Source of the DNA: Oscheius dolichura
Lineage: Eukaryota; Nematoda; Chromadorea; Rhabditida; Rhabditidae
DNA: 64,000 nucleotides
Direction: 5' to 3'
Assembly (NCBI GenBank): GCA_932521035.1
Contig: OW051497.1
Coordinates: forward strand, 3,968,001 to 4,032,000
Part shown: one piece after another, positions 36,036 through 49,100 of the stretch
How the letters are laid out: every line of letters begins with the position of its first letter
How positions within the stretch are numbered: position 1 is the first letter of the stretch
The notes under the pieces: generated by a model
Told to the model about the DNA's origin: nothing
The model's database searches: none
What the model saw: only the letters and a program-made list of their open reading frames with translations
Made by a program: the position numbers and the translations under genes

Positions 36036-37421
36036 CTGTAATTAGAAACGTTAGAAGAGCCTGACCCCGACAAGAGGAGGATTAGGCTGAACAATGGCTG
36101 AAAGGGGCAGGGCCATCTATGGTTAGTCACTTTGAAGAGGGTAATAACTGTCAAATATTGGATCAGCTTGGCTGTATGGCGGAGGCAGTCACGAAATGTA
36201 CGCCTTCTACAGGAGGGGCAACATCCGGGTAATATTCATTGACTCACTATACAAATAAAAAATAAAGTAAAGGATATGAAAAACCGTATTATGCACCGAT
36301 ATTTAAAAACATGACTAATTGTTATGATAGAGGGGTTAAAAGAGATCACTTTGGACCGGAGTCCATGGTCAAAGATTTTCCGAAACGGGAGAGTCGACTC
36401 GGGATGCCAATGGATCGTACGCTTGCTAAAGAGATCTTTCTCGATTCCCCGCTGTCCTTTTGCTGCCGACCTCGTATAGCCACCTAGAAAATGTTATCTT
36501 GTATTTTTTGCTGTTTACCTAAGCTCAGCAAATATAAATTCAATAGGGACAATGTTATGATTTTGGGTGAAAAAACTAGAGAACAATAGTAGTATAGATT
36601 TGAACTAAGTGCTTCTCTTACTCTTGAAAATTATCTGAAAGCTTCAACTTTTTTTTGGCAACTCCAAAACCGCGTCTGCGCTCTAATGGTAGGGCTTCCT
36701 AATGCTTTCGTTTCTGAAGAGTTTAATTGTTTTAAGCGGCAAATTCGCTATTTAAATTGTCGGATTCAATTCAGATGGAAGTGATGACTTCTCAATTAAA
36801 TGGATCAGAATGAACTGGTGCTAAACTATAAAATCTGCAGATCTGACGAGTGCCGAGTGTTAGTGTTGCCATAAATCCATTCAGCGGCTCCTAGCAGTAA
36901 CATCCTTTCAATTCTTCTCCTGTCAGACGGTAGAAACTTCGAGGACTTTCTCGACGTTCTAGATTTAGAGGACAACACGAACTTTTTCAACCAATCGGTT
37001 TATCATAACCAGTTAGTGAGACGTCACGAGTTCGAATCGCTGCCATTCTTGTTCACTGGGTTTTGAATTGTTCAAGTGCTTACAAGTGCTATACAACGAC
37101 AATAGAAACATGCAAAAATTCATTGATCACCGACAAGAAAAGTACACGGAGTGCCGTGCAAAAATACACGTATCAAATAGAAGAAACATTATTCTGTAAT
37201 GGCTGAAAGATGAAGAATATAATACATGGAATCCTTTGCTCCAGAAAAACGAAATGTCTCTGCCCACTAAAAGAACCGTATTTACAGGGGGATCTCATAC
37301 AAAAGTTAGTTAGACCATGAGGTTTGAAGTTCGGAAGAAGATGAAGTGAGTCAGAAAGAAGAAGGGGAACCTGTTATAAAGAAGTGCTGTGTGATAAGAC
37401 AGGGATATGTATGTGTGTGTA
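36036..37421. other. Intergenic stretch
   Basis: 1.4 kb with AT-rich sequence and no open frame of note. It contains the 3' flank of the phospholipase C epsilon gene and the promoter of the mini-CAP gene. A tRNA B-box-like string at 37030 has no matching A box. Confidence 0.5.
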
Positions 37422-40400
37422 TCATTCAGGTGGCAGGTTAAGCGCCTGTTTGGCGGCTTCCAGTTGTGAGATAAATGCCCTCACTTTTTCCAGCGTTGAA
37501 TGAACTGTGTCCTTTCTGTTCTCCAAGACGAAGCGGCCCATCGACTTCCACCGGCTTTGTGCTTTCCAAACGTTTTCGTTAGCTCCCAGTACCCGGCAGA
37601 CAGTCCTCCCCGATTGCGAGTTTTTTGGGGTCACTGAAATCTAGACGTTAGTTTTCCATTGATTGTACAGAGTGACTATACGGACTATTTGCTCATTCTA
37701 CAGCTATGGAAAGAGTTTTTTCATGTTGGTTAGAATGTGAATTGGCCTTTTCTATTGTGCAAAAGTGTGCAGTGCGTGGTTTGCCTACAGTCGTTAGATC
37801 GTTTCCTAGCCAAAGTTAAGGCTTGCAGCATACTTGTTGCGCTGGGACGGTCGTCGCTGGTCTCCTCCACGAGCACGAATTCGCCCTCATCCACAGCCGG
37901 TCTTCTCGCCTTGACGAACACCTGAAGGCAGACATTCTCAACATCAAGTCAAAAGCCTACTTGTTTGATTATATCAGTGGCTGTACTGGACACGCTGGCT
38001 CTTAGAATGGCGTATGGTTGATCCTCGCTGACGTTGTGAACACAGACAAGGAATGTGTCGCCCATTGAGCGGGCTCTCGGGTTCAATCCTTCTGACGGAC
38101 GTGACCTAATCCTGGCTAGACTGTTACCTCCAGATTCGGCATGAACTTCCAAATTCTCAGTAACCGTGTCCACATCAAGTGATCTTCCATGGAGCTGAGT
38201 ACTGGAGGCGCTCTTCACATGTTCTCCTTTATTCACGCTGGGAGAGGAGGATGTGCTTGTTCCAGTCCCGCTCTTGATTATCGAAGTTATCCAAGCCCTC
38301 GAGGAAGGGTCCTAAACCGATCTGTTATGCATTGCAGAGAAGAGTAAAAACCCATTCCAAAGGTAGCAAAAAAAGCCTAAACTCAAGGAATTCGGCCGCA
38401 GGTAGAAATCCCGCCAAAAAGTGAAAAGCTAAGAAAAGCTAAACCCAGTCAAACTTTAAAAATTTAAAGAAAACGTGCAAAGCTGTCATTCCCTTTCCAT
38501 GCTCCTTACCTTGTTGGTCACATTTTCTTTCTTTTTTTTTTGGTTAAATGGTTGAAATGGAGAAGACGATTTGTTAGTCATTTTATTAAGCGGAGAGATC
38601 AATTAAAAACAAAGTCTCCGGGGTAAACTGAACGCGAGTGGAAAGTGTGAGGAGCCACAGGTTAATCGTGTAGGGTTATGCTACTGTGGCATCGAGGTTC
38701 GCGATGACTACTCTTTGACTCGCTCGGGTGTTTTTCCTCTTTCTTTTGTCATCACTTACACTGCCTTTTTTCCTCAGAACAAACCGCCGCATAGAGCCGT
38801 TCCAACAAGCTACAGCGTCCATTATCGGCTCGTTCAGAGGCAGCACCTAGTAAGTTTATTCTAAACACCTGGTCCATTGCTTACTCTCTGCTCGGCCGGA
38901 TCCTCTCCGCTTGTTCCAGGGAGAGACTCCTCAATTAGAACGTATTCCTCTACCTGGTCGCCATTTTTCCCAGCGTTTGTAAGAGCCTGAAATTGGCATT
39001 TATCATGCTTCTACCCGTTAGTTTGCCCTTCTGAATATTCTCCCTAACTGACCTGCTGCATGACCATCCTAACCGTGCTCTCGCTTTCCCCGTGAACTGT
39101 TACTGGCGTCTCGTCAGCGAAAGCTCCAGACACCTTCATAACGAAGATTTGTTTCTTCACAATGGGCGAGGGAGCTATTCCGGGTGCCAGTTCTGTCCGG
39201 TAGTTGAGGGAGTGTTCCAGATTACAGTAGTTAGCAGAGTCATCGTCATGGAGGTAGATGTGTTCTTCCTGTTCAAACCGGGTCCTGTAATATTTCTCTC
39301 AATTCAATGATCATAATGCACTACCGTATGAAGAGCATGGCGTTATCAATAGGCTGATTATTCGGTGTCCGCAGAGGAAGATGTCGATATCCGGGCCTAA
39401 TGCATCGTACAGGAACCACTCGATGTGCGACAACTTTCCCATTTAATCCGCTGTCACACACAGCTATTCTTAGAAATGCCAGGTCGACGAACGCTATCCT
39501 CAGCTGTGTCGCGTGGTTCCAGTAGGGGCTAACGGAATTTCGTTGAACCACTTTGGACTTCTCCTAAAATTTGTTTTCTCTGCTTTCTTTATGCAAAAAA
39601 CCTTAAAGCAGTCATTGGGTATTCCGAGGATTTCGACTTCGAGGTAGAGACTGGCCGAATGCATCCCAGGGTAAACATGTTGCCCAGAGATAACCTATAT
39701 GTTTCTGCTCTATAGTACTCTTCCGATACATACCGTCAAATTCATTATCAGCGCAGAGTGCCCGGCCACCTCTTTCGAGAAGGGGTTAAACTTGTTGTAT
39801 AGAGAATGGCATTCATCGCGGAGCACTCTCGGCTTTAACTCATATCCACAATTTCCGCTTTGCTCAAACATTGCTTGGTTTACGGCCATGGCGACATCAG
39901 GTGTTTGAAAATTAAGAGCCACCAGCTGAATTCCATGTGCCCAGCACTGAATGGGGTTGAAGTTTGAAGAATCGTAGTGCTTGGCAGATGGATACGTCCG
40001 AATTAGCTAAAAGGTGAATGTGTAACTGTGACCCAATGTTAATTACGTGATCTCTCGTGTAAGAAATGCATCTCAGCGCGTTCCTCTTTATGACCTTTTT
40101 GGCTGCCGTCTCGTTTATAGAAGTCACCTTAATTAGCGTCTTTAGCACTAAGGGGCAGCTTACTTGGTAGCATGATGCCAGGGAGTTTGGTCTTTGAAAA
40201 GAGATGTCGACTGAAATAGCCGAAAGGTCCTGACTGATCTGTGTGCTACTCCGCAGCCGTCTTGGCGGCGTGGGAGTATTCAACATGTTAGAAGGCGTTC
40301 TCGCTCTTGTAGAACTGAACGAGAGGCTAGCACTCGAAGGATCGTCTAGGGTCCGGGCTGTTATGATCCCTTCTATCACCGGGAAGCCCTAAAATATTCC

Positions 40401-43400
40401 ATTGTCAGATAGTGTATAGCACGGATACTTTGAATTTAGTCGCCTGCATGTAGATGACAATGTCTGACAGCTCAGGAGCCACTTGAACAGCCTTAGCACG
40501 AGGGGATGGTCTCGTGGTGGTTGAAATGGGCGAGTATAGAGCATCGTCCTCGGCGGCTTTGTTATCATCGAGATACATCTACAAAATAGTAATTTTATTG
40601 AGTTGGGTATCTTCAGACTTTGATTCCACTAGGTCCAGCTTTGTTGTGATCGCTCTGCTCGCTGTTCAGGGAGTCCTGCTTAACTGCACCTGCTCCTTTG
40701 ACTCTCTTGTTCTGTTTTGGACTATCGTCCCTTCCGCCTCTCTCCTCGCCTGAAACTCTTCCATTCTCCCACATATGACATTCCTAAGGTGTTTTGACCT
40801 CCGGTTTCCTCATAAATCCTTTCTCATTCGTTTAGCATTCGAAGACCATTGAAAGAATAATATATGCGAGCGCTGTCTCCGGGCCAAATCGAAAGAGACG
40901 CCGGCCTACCTTCCACGTCCTCGTCCTCCTCATCATCCTCGTTATATAGATCATCATCGTCATCCTCCCCATCATCCATCGTGCTATAAACAGATGGCTT
41001 TAAGCCGCCGGCATGTCCATTGTTCCCACCTGCTTTCATAGCTGTTTTTACTTTGCTTCCTATGCAGGGTTAGCTGGGTCTCTCCGCGATGAATTGTCCT
41101 TTCATTTACTGGGAGTGGCATGGGGGGTTCGACTAAATTGTGATTTCTCATTTACGCGCGGCCAGTGTTTACCAATCATCTTTTTGTTCTTGATGAGAAT
41201 CTTATTTCTTAATTGCCAAGGAGATGGCAGTCTTGGATACTCCGTGAAATCATGTTCAAATAGGAAAGACGTGACTAATTTCTCTCCAAATGCCGTCTAA
41301 ACATTATAAATTATGCTAATCTATTGCTCGGTGCAACACCTTGAACATCTGAGCCATTTTTGCCTGTTGCTGCAATGAGCAGTGGTTCTCGATGGAGAGG
41401 ACAACAGGAAGGTCTGACGTTACAAAAGCTGATTTTCTAATAACGTCTAGAGCCTAAATTTATTCTTCTCTTCGCTTAATAGAATCCCTAATAACCTGGC
41501 GGAATGCTATCTTAGTGACGAGTGTGTGACCATGGTAAATCAACGGCAGGCCATCATCTCCATCCCAGCAATCCAATTCCACACACCTACAGCCTGTTAA
41601 CAACACCTAAACCATCTCTGACCACTTTCTATTGGGTCTGACCTGTCTGTACATCTCTGGACTGCTTGAACCCCTTAGCTGGTGACCCGTCAGGTACGTG
41701 TTATGGCTGGAGTTAATGTAATAATGGGCTAATGGATGTTGAAGATCTTTCTCCTCTGGTTCAATTGTTTCCGGAACAAAGGCGAAATTGACCGGGTCCG
41801 AAAGGAATCTGACAAATCCCTCAAAAGACAATTGATTCTTGGACCTCGTTGTCGGGTCGGGTTCGTGCTCCTGAAATTTTTCTTTGAACTCTTGTTTTTC
41901 TTCCCGATCAAATTTCTCAAGTCATTATTACTTCAGGCTTTACTCGTCTGAGATTCTCAACAGCAAACGTGTCCACAATGGCGCGTACACAATTAGATAG
42001 CGTTTGCCCGCCTCCCGCTGAGCAGTGCTCCTGGATTGCGATGGAGGAACGCACTCCGTTGACAGCTGCCTCACAGGGCAGTGAAGCTAATTTAGGAGGT
42101 AAGCCTAGCCACCGTCATCACATTTCCCCTTCTTAGTACAATTTCCCATTAAACGTTTTAGTCGATTCCACCACCGGTAATTCGTTGCATCCGGACTCGA
42201 CGGAGCAGAGGAAATCAAGTAGCGGGTCTTCGAAAAAAGTGGGCCTTGCATTTAATTAGGGGAATTGCCTTTTTTAGGTATCATTTGCTGAGATACCGCA
42301 CCATATAGATGAAGCTATGAAAGACGACGGTTCCAGGCCATGTTGTGTCGTCCAGTGACGTCAGAATTCTTTTCCACAATGCCCAACGAATGCACGAAAG
42401 AATGGCAAGTTTTGCATATCCAATATAAGAGCCAACCCGCTTGAGACAGGGGTTTCCTTCCTAGTTTTAACGTTTTGGGGGTAAGACTGGCACCATGCTT
42501 CGGTAGAAACATTTCAACCGTTTTCAAATTCGTGGGTTGTACAAATACACGCTTGTTGGCTAAGGGAATTACATAGTTTTCGCTCAAACAGTGTCGGACA
42601 AGCGCTTTGAGGAAGGGCGGCCGCACCATGTAATATTACCTGAATGAGTTTGACAGCGCCCGCTTCGTCTATCTGTTCCATCTGATGCGTATTGACAAAC
42701 ATTCTCAACATGGTCGGGGTGAGGCAAGAGGATCGAGAAGTGTCCATTAGACCCGACGTGCTGCAATTGAGACATTATTAACAAATCCGCGTAGTTGTTT
42801 TGCAGTCTAGCTCATTCTTCCTCCTAAGTGTAGACTACTGCTTCTTTTATGTCAGTCCATGCTTTTTTGCTCTGTTTACAACTTTTCGAGCCGCTAGACT
42901 GAACAATTGAGAATCGAAGCATCCAAAAACTTTACTTTTGGGACCAGTGTTTGAGAAAAGAGTTTTCCTGGAACTCTTTCCCATGCCTAAAGTGATTAAT
43001 TTCAGATAATTTCGTCTCATTTGATCTCAATGCAAGCCCCAGTCGATCTATCTTATGCGTCTGTGATCTTCGCATCTATGCTTATGCCGGGTTTCCTGTC
43101 ATGATATTCCTTGTGATATGCCATATATTATTTCCTTTTCAATGAAAATGGAAGACCAACCTATTTACACTGGCAATGGCTAACGCGTTGTAGATCTTGA
43201 TCTGCTTCTCAGTCAGGTGATGAGTCGACACACTGGAGTTCCGGGTCAGGAAATCTAAACTCATATGTTCCTCTTATAACACGTCACACAACTGCTCCAT
43301 GCCTAATGTAAATAGTCTAGAATACCTCACAAAATGAGTTCGTGACGTTGATGCATTAAGTAAATGCAAGTGTAGCGTCACACAACAAAAGGAAAACGCA

Positions 43401-46400
43401 GATAGGGTATTCAGAGAGAGGACACCCACCGTTTGGAAGGAAATCCGGACTATTAGTGTTTGAGATGCTGGTCAGTCTACTCTGTACCCGTGGACTATGA
43501 CGGTCTCTTTCCCGTTTTTGACTGTGAGCCGGCGTGGTGGCCATTGATAGCACTTCATTGAAGATGTCTCTGAAAGGCATGTGGTCATAACTCTATACAG
43601 TATCTCATACTTTAGATCCTTTCTTGTTCTCGTGTTGAACAGCCTATACAAGTCAGAGAATTCTGGAAGACTGAGCGGCTTCTCTTGGATCTCCTTGCCA
43701 CTTGGCCCGCTGAGGCCCGAACCCAAAATGGACATCTAAAACATAGTTATTGCCAGCTCATCTCAATGATATATGCCTGTCCGCTGCTGCTGACAGATCC
43801 CGAATTTGGGGTTTCCCCTCCCCTGCTTCTCCAGGACTTAATGGAACGGCCACCCACTGACCGGCCTGAAAGTATAATTTAAAGGTGAGGTCTATTTGAG
43901 AATTCATAGCTTCAAGGTTCATTAATTAAGGCAATCGAACCTCCATATGAGCTGCTTGTTGGTGTCCTACTCCTCGGAGTGTAAATGCTGTCTAAGTCGC
44001 AGGTGTCGCTCATAGCTGTATCTCCCCGAGGTTTTAGCAGATAGCCGGGAGAATTGGGTCCTGGCGGTCCTGACTGAGATGACATTTGTGATTTGATTGA
44101 AGGAGGCCGTACCTGGAAGGAAAACTTCGATGCCGAAAGACATGAATATACCAGTGGTGAATGGGGTTGAGGACTCTGTGACCTGCTGCCTTCCCGCGAT
44201 CCACCTCTCAGCTTCTTCTGCATAGCATTCTTGAAGTTCTTCAATCTGAATCTGATGTCTACAACAAGGCATTTATGTGATCTACCGATTCTTGGCGTTG
44301 GCTCCAGATTCCGTCGATAATGAACTGTCGTTCTGTTGTTTTTGATGAGACATCGGCTGGTTGAGACCTATAAGACAATCATCTTCATAATTAATGGAAT
44401 GGAATGTAAGGAAACAGAAGCAATGAGAAGGGCCCCCCAGAAATTAAGCATTTCGATCTCAAACCACAATTGTATCCAATAATGGGAAGTGTATAATTAG
44501 TGTTACGGTAGTCCCTTTCAAACTTGAGTAGGAACTTTGCGAGTTCCCTTCTATTTCGTAACTTTATGTTGTCTAAAAATGTACAACACAAACAGGACTG
44601 CAAGTTGTAAAATGACCTACCGAATCCTTTCCATCTTTCTACCCGTCCCCCGAAAGCCTGCAACGCTTCATATGGTCTGGGCCCCAAGTTCTTGTCTCCA
44701 TTGGGATCTTGAGCGCTTTCTTTGTACAATTGAAGATATAAGTTCTTTAGCCATAACATCCTTCGGTCGGGATACCTTTGTTGCTGTTGGTGGCTTTTCA
44801 AAATCTGCATAAAGGAGATATTATGCTAAAGAAGTTTCCTTACCCCGGACAGCCCGCTGTACCAATATTGTGCTATTTGTTTTGGAGCGATGAAGTAGAC
44901 AAACTCATTGTCGGAGATCAATTGCCCATAGCTGACCTTCCAGCAGACAACGGGCACGGCCATCTCCTCGGAGGAGTGCCTCTTGTAGTATGCCTAAGAA
45001 ACAATGTCGGTTGGAGGAGCCTATGCCTACTTCGATGTCAATATCGTAGCTGTCCACTTCTTCGACTTCCTTGATCATGGACAACTTCAGTTCTCCTTCA
45101 TCAAGACCTGCCGCTCCGGCTGTCCTTGGAGTTGGCATCGGGGCTGCTCCTGACCTAGCATCTGTTACCGGGGGAACAACAATTGAAGTCTTGGAAGGAT
45201 TGTCCTGGAATACGAAATGAATCAAACTAACTGAATGCAACCTTTTCTTTTGGATCTCTGTTGACCGTGTAGCTAATCTTTCTCCAACAAATAGCCCCGC
45301 AGCTGGCATCCAGAGTCAAGGCGCATAACACGCTTCTTCCGGATTCTGGTTCAAAGTGGATTACTGTAGTTCCATGATGAAGTCTTTGAATGGCGTCGAG
45401 GTCGAAGGTAGAGGTGTCGAGGGGAATGAGGGACACACCGTGGGAAGATCCAGGAATGGATTGGATTGGTTCATATGCTAAATAGTTTATGTTCAGCGCT
45501 TTGCGGTATGCTTACGTTTCACATTCTCGTGGTTCTCTCCTCCATTGGCTGTAACTTCCTCTATGGATCTTATCAACGATCGGCTATGTCTGTGGAACAG
45601 CTCCAGATTGTCCAATACTAGAAACAATATTCATAAGATGATAAGTAAACAGACCGATAGCCACGAGATTGATCTTGTCGGCGTTGAGCAGTCCTCCAAC
45701 CCCAATCTTCGAAGAGAAATGGTCTTCGCCATTGACGTCGCTTACAAACTGAAATAGGGAATACCCAAATTATCCGCTAGTGTACCTCAAGCTTCTCATT
45801 TTCGCCCTCGTTACCAATAACAACAATATTTGGCAAGTCGTTAACAATAGCATAGAGATCTCTATAATAACAAAATGGTTGGATTAGAGCAAAACACTTA
45901 CCTTAAGAAGATGCCGAAAAAGGGAATAACATGAGATTGGGGCATTCGAAGGGCTCGTTGAATAGCATTGATGTAGGCTTGGGAAGGCAGTGCTTGGTTT
46001 GCAGGGAGAAGTGTTTCACACAACTGAATTGGCCATTAAAACAAACACAGACACCGTACCTGTTCATATTCGTGCTTCTCTTCTGGTCGAAGCGACAGCC
46101 AGAAAGGTCGAAGTTTCTCACTTTTCAATCCCATCAGAATCTCCACAGCCGCATTGAAATTGCCTAGAAGAAGAATGCTCAAACTGATTTGTAACAGTTC
46201 ACCGATGTTCCAACAGGTCTCAATGATCCGGATTATAGCTGTAAGGGCTACTTTTCTGTCATCATGGGTTGGTTGGCTGACGATGACATGAGTGATCCAC
46301 GAGCTGACCTGAAATAACCAAATTATCCGGAGAGTTAGCCTTGGCTTGCCTCGCTGAGCCTCTTTACCAGTGTCCGAACCGGACTCGGATTCTCGCAAAT

Positions 46401-47429
46401 GGGAACGGAGGTCAGGTCACAGCTCACATAGCGGACGTAGTCCATCGGCTGGATATTGTAGAACAATTGGTACTCTGCCTGTGATAGCTGCAAAGGATAT
46501 TATGCCTTGCATTCAATCCCCCGTACTTGGAAGGCAACTTCTTCTGGGAAATGGAGAATGTACTGAAGCCGTTCCAATTCCAGGCGAAAGAGGGTGATTG
46601 GCTCATCGTTAAGTATGAAGCCAGCTGCAGCAGATGCCGCCGATGTTGTGGAATCACTTCGTGAGGTTGCTAAATTGAAATTGACACCGGAAATGATTGC
46701 CGTTTCCTTATAGGCATTTCACTCTTTGTATATGTCAATTATGTTGCGCGGGGGCACTTGCTCTGCCCATGTCTAATTGGGGTGTCAACGACGAACCCAA
46801 ATCAGTTGTCAATTGTGCTCTCTCTTTCGAAAATGCCTTTCCCGACGCCCTTCCGCCCACCAAAATCAAAAATTAAATGGGGCTATGGATGTCATCTTCG
46901 GTCGCCATCAAAACGGACAACTTTAATACCTCAAAAGATTCATCACAAGCTTTTAGTAAGACCAATTTGTTCACTCTATGCTCATATATACCATAAATTG
47001 GTGTGGTCCCGTTATCTTGTTAGAGGTGCGTCGAAGGCTGATTGCACTGGATAATTTGAAAGAAACAAAACCAATTGTCAAACCCATTTTTCTTAGGGAA
47101 CTAGGATATCTCCAAAAGCCATGAATAGTCACTGGAACCACAAAAATGGTTTTATGCCAACTAAAGTGCCGCCTTCAGAAAGATAAGAAAAAGAGTTTTT
47201 GATTTTTTGTAGTTTGTTCTATACCCCTTATTCTACCTTTTCCTTATTTGAACATTACTTATGGTTGAAAGCTAAAAAGATAACAAAGAAAATAAATTTA
47301 ATATAAAGATCACTTACCGAGCTTACACACATAGACCAGAAAGCTTTTCGGATCGGGTGGCGGCTCTTCCTGTATATCCGTGTGTGCTCTGCTCAGCACA
47401 CTAAGGAGCCGGGATACTACGGATGACAT
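37422..47429 (-). CDS. PLCE1/plc-1: Phospholipase C epsilon
   Basis: Phosphoinositide-specific phospholipase C that hydrolyses PIP2 to IP3 and diacylglycerol and is regulated by Ras/Rap/Rho GTPases. Some 30 exons follow the epsilon domain order. An N-terminal exon at 47319-47429 ([20 protein letters not shown]) leads to a RasGEF (CDC25) domain at 45.8-46.7 kb ([38 protein letters not shown]). EF-hand-type sequence at 42.3-43.9 kb follows, then catalytic X ([20 protein letters not shown]), an acidic X-Y linker ([20 protein letters not shown]), Y ([10 protein letters not shown]), C2 ([20 protein letters not shown]) and RA domains ([20 protein letters not shown]). The protein ends [14 protein letters not shown]. 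The catalytic His of SSHNTY is present. The first intron is about 640 nt. The long N-terminal extension of vertebrate PLCE1 is absent in this model. Not every exon boundary was resolved. Confidence 0.92.
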
Positions 47430-49100
47430 AGAATACCGTGGTAGGACATCATTTTTTGAAGGAAGGAATCAGCCGCCGAAACAGGGGAGGCGCTAAGGCG
47501 ATTCCTTTTCGAGTCTGGGCGGGCCCCCAACAACCACCCCCAGGGACCAAGCTCGGCTGCCCTGATTCCGTTTTTAACATCATAGGTGTGAACTGGTCAA
47601 CAACTACTCCAGTACCATGTTAGACGTTAGGGTTAAGAAACAAAAACAACTGACTAACAAAAATAAATCTATTTTAAACATGATTCCCTCGCGGCATGTC
47701 GTTCCAAAATTGGTGACATTTACACTAAAAACATTGTAACCATCAATCATCTAGTGTTTGCAACATTTTCTGGAAGGCCCATGTTTCAGTTCCAGTTTTT
47801 TATAAGTCAATTGGAGGCGTTTCCCGGCCCCCTGAGACCTCCTGGGATCAGACAAATGAAAGATTTTCGACAAGATGAACGCCCTCGAAAAGCACAAAGA
47901 ACCTAAGCGCTATTAATAGTCACATTAACGGACCAACTGAGAAGTTAGAACAGAAGAAGGGGAACCAAGTCAAAACAAATATGGTAACATACGTCTCTGG
48001 TACTTCTTCTTAGGCTGCCGAGTGAAAAATATTGCCGCGAGGGCACTTCGCATGAAGCTTAAATATGAATTAAATTTAACTATTAAACAAGGAGGAGAAG
48101 GAGGAGTTTAGCGAAGAAAAACAAGAGCAGAAAAGGTAGAGAAGGAAAACAGGATATCATGCCCCTTAATTTGTTAAGGGTATGGCAGAAAATATTTTGG
48201 CTTTTAGGGTATTTACCAACCAATTGGGACTAGTTGTCAACAAGTAAGGATAAATTGTACGCTCATCTAGAAGATCTCTTAAGATCAGGGTCGAAAGATC
48301 CGGAGCATCATCTCCCCCGTTTTATCAGTTTTTGGAGGAGGAAATAGACCATTTTGACCCCGAAATGGCATCGTTTGCTTATCTTAAAAAGGTAAGAATC
48401 GAGACATACAGACGGTGTTTTCCGTCGGACTGCGGTGCATCGAATTATTGAGGCTCTTCTGTATATTAGTGCTGGCCGACTGCTGCATAATCTCCCACAA
48501 AGTCATGGAAATCGATTTTAATGCATTGTACGATGGCGCTGTAAGTTTAAATAGTATTCAAAATAACATTAATTGTGTATTCCTCCCTGCTGACGTGTGG
48601 TCTTTCTCTTTCTTTAAATGGAATCAAAGTGGCACGGGATATCCGTGAGATTCTCACATTTTCCCGTTAAAAAATGGATAAGGTCAGAAAAAAAAGCTGA
48701 GAGGGTGTTAACATTTCAATTGAAGGGGCTAAACAAAAGATTCAAGACTAAGGTGACATAGAAGACCGTGCTACTTTGATCAGTCGCTGGCCACCTATCG
48801 CCTTTCATCCATTAGCTAGTGAGAACGACGTCGGATTCTCACTCATAGGATAAAACGATTCAGATTTCATGAGGAAGGCGTGCTCTGCAGCGCAAGCATT
48901 TCCGGAGTTCTTTGTTGGACCTTAGGAAGATAGAAGTGAGAAAGGGCCCAAAGTGAAGAATGACAGTTCTAATGACCCACGGCAAAACAGGTAAGAGTCA
49001 ACATTGCGAAAGAGGCGGAGGTAAAAGAGGTCAGAGTGTGATAATCACAGCTAGCAGCTGCGGCTGCGCAATGTCCAAAACATATGCAGCCGTCGCTTTC
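47430..49100. other. Gene-poor stretch
   Basis: About 1.7 kb upstream of phospholipase C epsilon. AT-rich parts at 47.2-47.3 and 48.0-48.2 kb. One exon-like ORF on the plus strand near 48366-48545 is flanked by GT/AG signals but encodes nothing recognisable. No supported gene. Confidence 0.45.

Noticed and set aside
36985-37060. tRNA-like B-box string (GAGTTCGAATC)
   Set aside because: No acceptor stem or correctly spaced A box; cloverleaf cannot be drawn.
48366-48648. Exon-like plus-strand segment with donor and acceptor sites
   Set aside because: Splicing candidates run into stops, and the hydrophobic stretch does not form a convincing signal or membrane protein.
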